Assembly (NCBI GenBank): GCA_003484235.1
Contig: DNDP01000193.1
Location: 42,019 to 47,935, forward strand
Origin: Verrucomicrobiales bacterium
GTDB lineage: Bacteria > Verrucomicrobiota > Verrucomicrobiia > Limisphaerales > RI-55
Length of the DNA: 5,917 nt
Reading direction: 5' to 3'
Positions 4,605-5,917 of this stretch are shown one piece after another. The notes under the pieces are model-generated. The model saw only the letters and a list, made by a program, of their open reading frames with translations. It searched no databases and was not told the origin of the DNA. Each line of letters starts with the position of its first letter. Positions within the stretch are counted from its first letter, which is position 1. Both the position numbers and the translations under genes were made by a program.

Positions 4605-5126
4605 TCAGTAATCATAGAGCCCCGCATCCCGGGAGTATGGACCGCCTCCGCCCATCCCACCCATGCCGCCTTCGTCGTCCATCCCGCCCATGGCATCGCC
4701 CAGCACGTCGCCCATGTCCTCCTCGATCTTTTCCGGGTCCTCGCCGGCTTCGAGCCGCTTGATGGCGACATCGAACTCCTTGGGCATGGCGTCGGCGGGC
4801 ATGATCTCCTTCATCTTCTTCATCATGTGCGCCATGTGTTTGGGGTTGTTCTCGTCCATGTGCTCCATGTCCCGTTCCATGTCGCGCATGAACCGCTCCA
4901 TCTTGGGCGAGTCGAGATCGGGCATGCCCGCCATGTCGTCGGGGCCCTCGGGGCCGGCGGCCTTGGGCTCGGGCGCGCCCTTGATCATCGCAAAACGGCT
5001 GATCTCCTTGACCAGCTTCTTGTTGCCGCACTTGGGGCAGACCGGCAGGCGGTCGGGGTTCACGCGCTTGGAGAGGAAGCTGAAAACCTTCCGGCACTTG
5101 GGACAGGCAAACTCGTAAATTGGCAT
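4605..5126 (-). CDS. FmdB-family zinc-ribbon protein with Met/His-rich acidic C-terminal region
   Basis: A 173-residue protein. MPIYEFACPKC opens an FmdB-type zinc ribbon with C8/C11 and C30/C33 and the typical KLVKEISRFA after it. Residues about 60-160 form a charged, probably helical region unusually rich in methionine: 18 Met between 65 and 158, plus H89, H97 and H100 close together in DMEHMDENNPKHMAHMMKK. The segment IKRLEAGEDPEKIEEDMGD (122-140) is what I remember from longer FmdB-family proteins of other phyla, so the architecture is likely known even though its function is not. A Gly/Met-rich tail ends in YDY. There is no signal peptide, so it is cytoplasmic. The start at ATG 5126 fits the family N-terminus exactly. 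The stop is seven bases from repeat copy D. Met/His clusters can bind soft metals such as Cu(I); that is inference. Confidence 0.85.
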   Translation of the reverse strand: MPIYEFACPKCRKVFSFLSKRVNPDRLPVCPKCGNKKLVKEISRFAMIKGAPEPKAAGPEGPDDMAGMPDLDSPKMERFMRDMERDMEHMDENNPKHMAHMMKKMKEIMPADAMPKEFDVAIKRLEAGEDPEKIEEDMGDVLGDAMGGMDDEGGMGGMGGGGPYSRDAGLYDY

Positions 5127-5248
5127 GGCTCGTAAGCGATGAATTGACCGGCCGAATGACTAGGACAATCCGGTCCGGCGGGGAAGGATGAAGTTGCGGG
5201 TTGGGTTCCGTTCAACGGATGACTGAGGAACCGCCCCGAGGTGACGGT
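5127..5248. promoter_or_regulatory. Intergenic region upstream of the FmdB-type gene
   Basis: This 122 bp gap follows the stop of the 118-residue gene and precedes the FmdB-type start, so it probably holds the latter's promoter. I could not assign -35/-10 boxes. It contains AATGACTAGGACAA (5155-5168), a possible degenerate copy of the repeat seen around the NUDIX gene, the near-perfect palindrome CCGTT-C-AACGG (5208-5218), and arms of the competing hairpins described at 5204-5250. Confidence 0.35.
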
Positions 5249-5250
5249 TC
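5228..5250 (-). terminator. Candidate hairpin at the end of the SIS/118-residue gene pair
   Basis: On the minus strand GAACCGTC (5250-5243) pairs with GGCGGTTC (5235-5228), giving eight pairs including one T-G wobble around the 7-base loop ACCTCGG. The stem begins inside the stop codon of the upstream gene (TGA, 5251-5249). There is no T-tract after it (CTCAGTCATCC), so intrinsic termination is uncertain. Stabilisation of the 3' end or attenuation are alternatives. Confidence 0.35.
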
Positions 5251-5605
5251 AATGTTCGGCGGGCGCGGATGTCCATTCGATGAATTGGTCGCGCCTAATC
5301 ACCAGCTGTCGGCCGCCATGAGTTCGCTTGCAAACCACTATGACCGTGTCCGCGGAAACGCCCTCTGCATTGGCGACAATCTGTATCCAGATTGCCGGCT
5401 CCACCTTTTCGTTTGGGCGTTCGGTCTGAAGCTCTTTCAGAGCGCCGGCCAGATCGAAAGCGCTGACCGACAAGTAACGCGCAATCCATACTGCTTGCTT
5501 CTCCAGCCTGGCTTTCTCCGCAGACCTTTCCCACGCGATCTTCAGGCCAATTCCGCCGATCACCATGACGCCAATCAGACCGACGATGAGCAGGAGTTTC
5601 TTCAT
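5249..5605 (-). CDS. Small membrane-anchored protein of unknown function
   Basis: A 118-residue protein that I do not recognise. It begins MKKLLLIVGLIGVMVIGGIG, one hydrophobic segment at about 4-24 without a clear signal peptidase site, so it is probably a single-pass inner-membrane anchor with the rest outside. A charged helix follows (WERSAEKARLEKQ, 25-37). A mixed soluble domain contains about 40-115, with two strand-like stretches (TVIVVCKR, 87-94; RQLVIRRDQFIEW, 99-111). Only one cysteine (C92) is present. Its ATG lies three bases after the stop of the SIS-domain gene, with GAGG overlapping that stop (TTGAGGCATG), so translation is very likely coupled to it. The signal-anchor start and clean length support a real gene. 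No function should be assigned. Confidence 0.7.
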   Translation of the reverse strand: MKKLLLIVGLIGVMVIGGIGLKIAWERSAEKARLEKQAVWIARYLSVSAFDLAGALKELQTERPNEKVEPAIWIQIVANAEGVSADTVIVVCKRTHGGRQLVIRRDQFIEWTSAPAEH

Positions 5606-5608
5606 GCC

Positions 5609-5917
5609 TCAAAGATGCCGCACCCGGTCCTTGTATTTCTGCAAAATCCGGTCGTTGTGATCGTCGCCGCTGGTGTTGCTGCTGATGAAGATCTCCGGTG
5701 TGTGGCCGAGCGAAACCGCGTGCTCGATGCCGCCAACAATGACGGCGTTCACGATGAACGCCCCGGTGATCGTCGAGGTCGGCCCAATCTTCCCGGGCAG
5801 TTTGGCCAACTCCAATGCCGCGTCCCCGTCCACGCCGCAGTTGTCGATGGTCAACTCCGCCGCGTCACACAGCCGCTTGCCGCTCGGGTGCCGCGAAGGC
5901 CAGGCCCGGCTTTGGGT
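5609..5917 (-). CDS. SIS-domain (phosphosugar isomerase/binding) protein, C-terminal part
   Basis: The minus-strand frame is open to the right edge, so the gene is partial at its 5' end; about 102 C-terminal residues are visible. From the edge inward I read SRHPSGKRLCDAAELTIDN, then GDAALELAKLPGKIGPTSTI, then GAFIVNAVIVGGIEHAVS, and near the end PEIFISSNTSGDDHNDRILQ. This pattern (HPSGKRL, DNxxxxGDA, GPTSTxxGAxIxNA, SxNxxGxDxHN) is that of the C-terminal half of the UPF0309/SgaS-like SIS-domain proteins, which bind or isomerise phosphosugars in the cytoplasm. A TTG at 5854 is in frame but is not the start, because family similarity continues upstream of it. The substrate is unknown. The next gene begins three bases after the stop. 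Confidence 0.82.
   Translation of the reverse strand, partial: TQSRAWPSRHPSGKRLCDAAELTIDNCGVDGDAALELAKLPGKIGPTSTITGAFIVNAVIVGGIEHAVSLGHTPEIFISSNTSGDDHNDRILQKYKDRVRHL

Overview
The window is a 5.9 kb piece of a GC-rich bacterial chromosome. It carries nine genes that I can support, one of them cut by the right edge. The gene set resembles Verrucomicrobiota: a SCO-family lipoprotein with a CPxPxFC-type cysteine motif, FmdB-type zinc-ribbon proteins, weak or absent Shine-Dalgarno sequences before most starts, and short intergenic repeats of the AATGACCAAGGACAAAGG type. This placement is inference from memory of family members, not a search result. I see no CRISPR array, rRNA, complete tRNA, transposase or recognisable defence system.

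Left part (1-2572). An MntR/DtxR-type metal-dependent repressor (63-494, minus) is divergent from a rightward set of three genes. These are a copper-handling SCO lipoprotein with an added N-terminal CusF-like domain (594-1532), a 71-residue FmdB zinc ribbon with a cysteine-rich tail (1555-1770), and a CobB-like sirtuin (1829-2572). The 99 bp between the repressor and the SCO gene hold three short inverted repeats, one lying over the probable ribosome binding site of the SCO gene. A GGAGG followed by ATG at the extreme left edge suggests another leftward gene after mntR.

Right part (2608-5917). Everything is on the minus strand. In transcription order it is the C-terminal part of a SIS-domain phosphosugar protein, a 118-residue membrane-anchored protein of unknown function placed three bases after it, a Met/His-rich FmdB zinc-ribbon protein, a NUDIX hydrolase, and a 12-TM major facilitator. 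The MFS gene converges on the sirtuin with a 35 bp gap.

The most unusual structure is in the gaps on either side of the NUDIX gene. Each gap is filled by a 130-160 bp unit bounded by inverted copies of one 18-base repeat. The copies keep an internal dyad, with one compensated base change between two of them, and each starts with an ATG reading inward. They look like small non-autonomous repeat elements (REP/BIME- or MITE-like) sitting exactly at gene ends. The other themes are metals (MntR, SCO/CusF-like, zinc ribbons, a Met-rich protein) and housekeeping hydrolase or deacylase functions. No known pathway ties all nine genes together.
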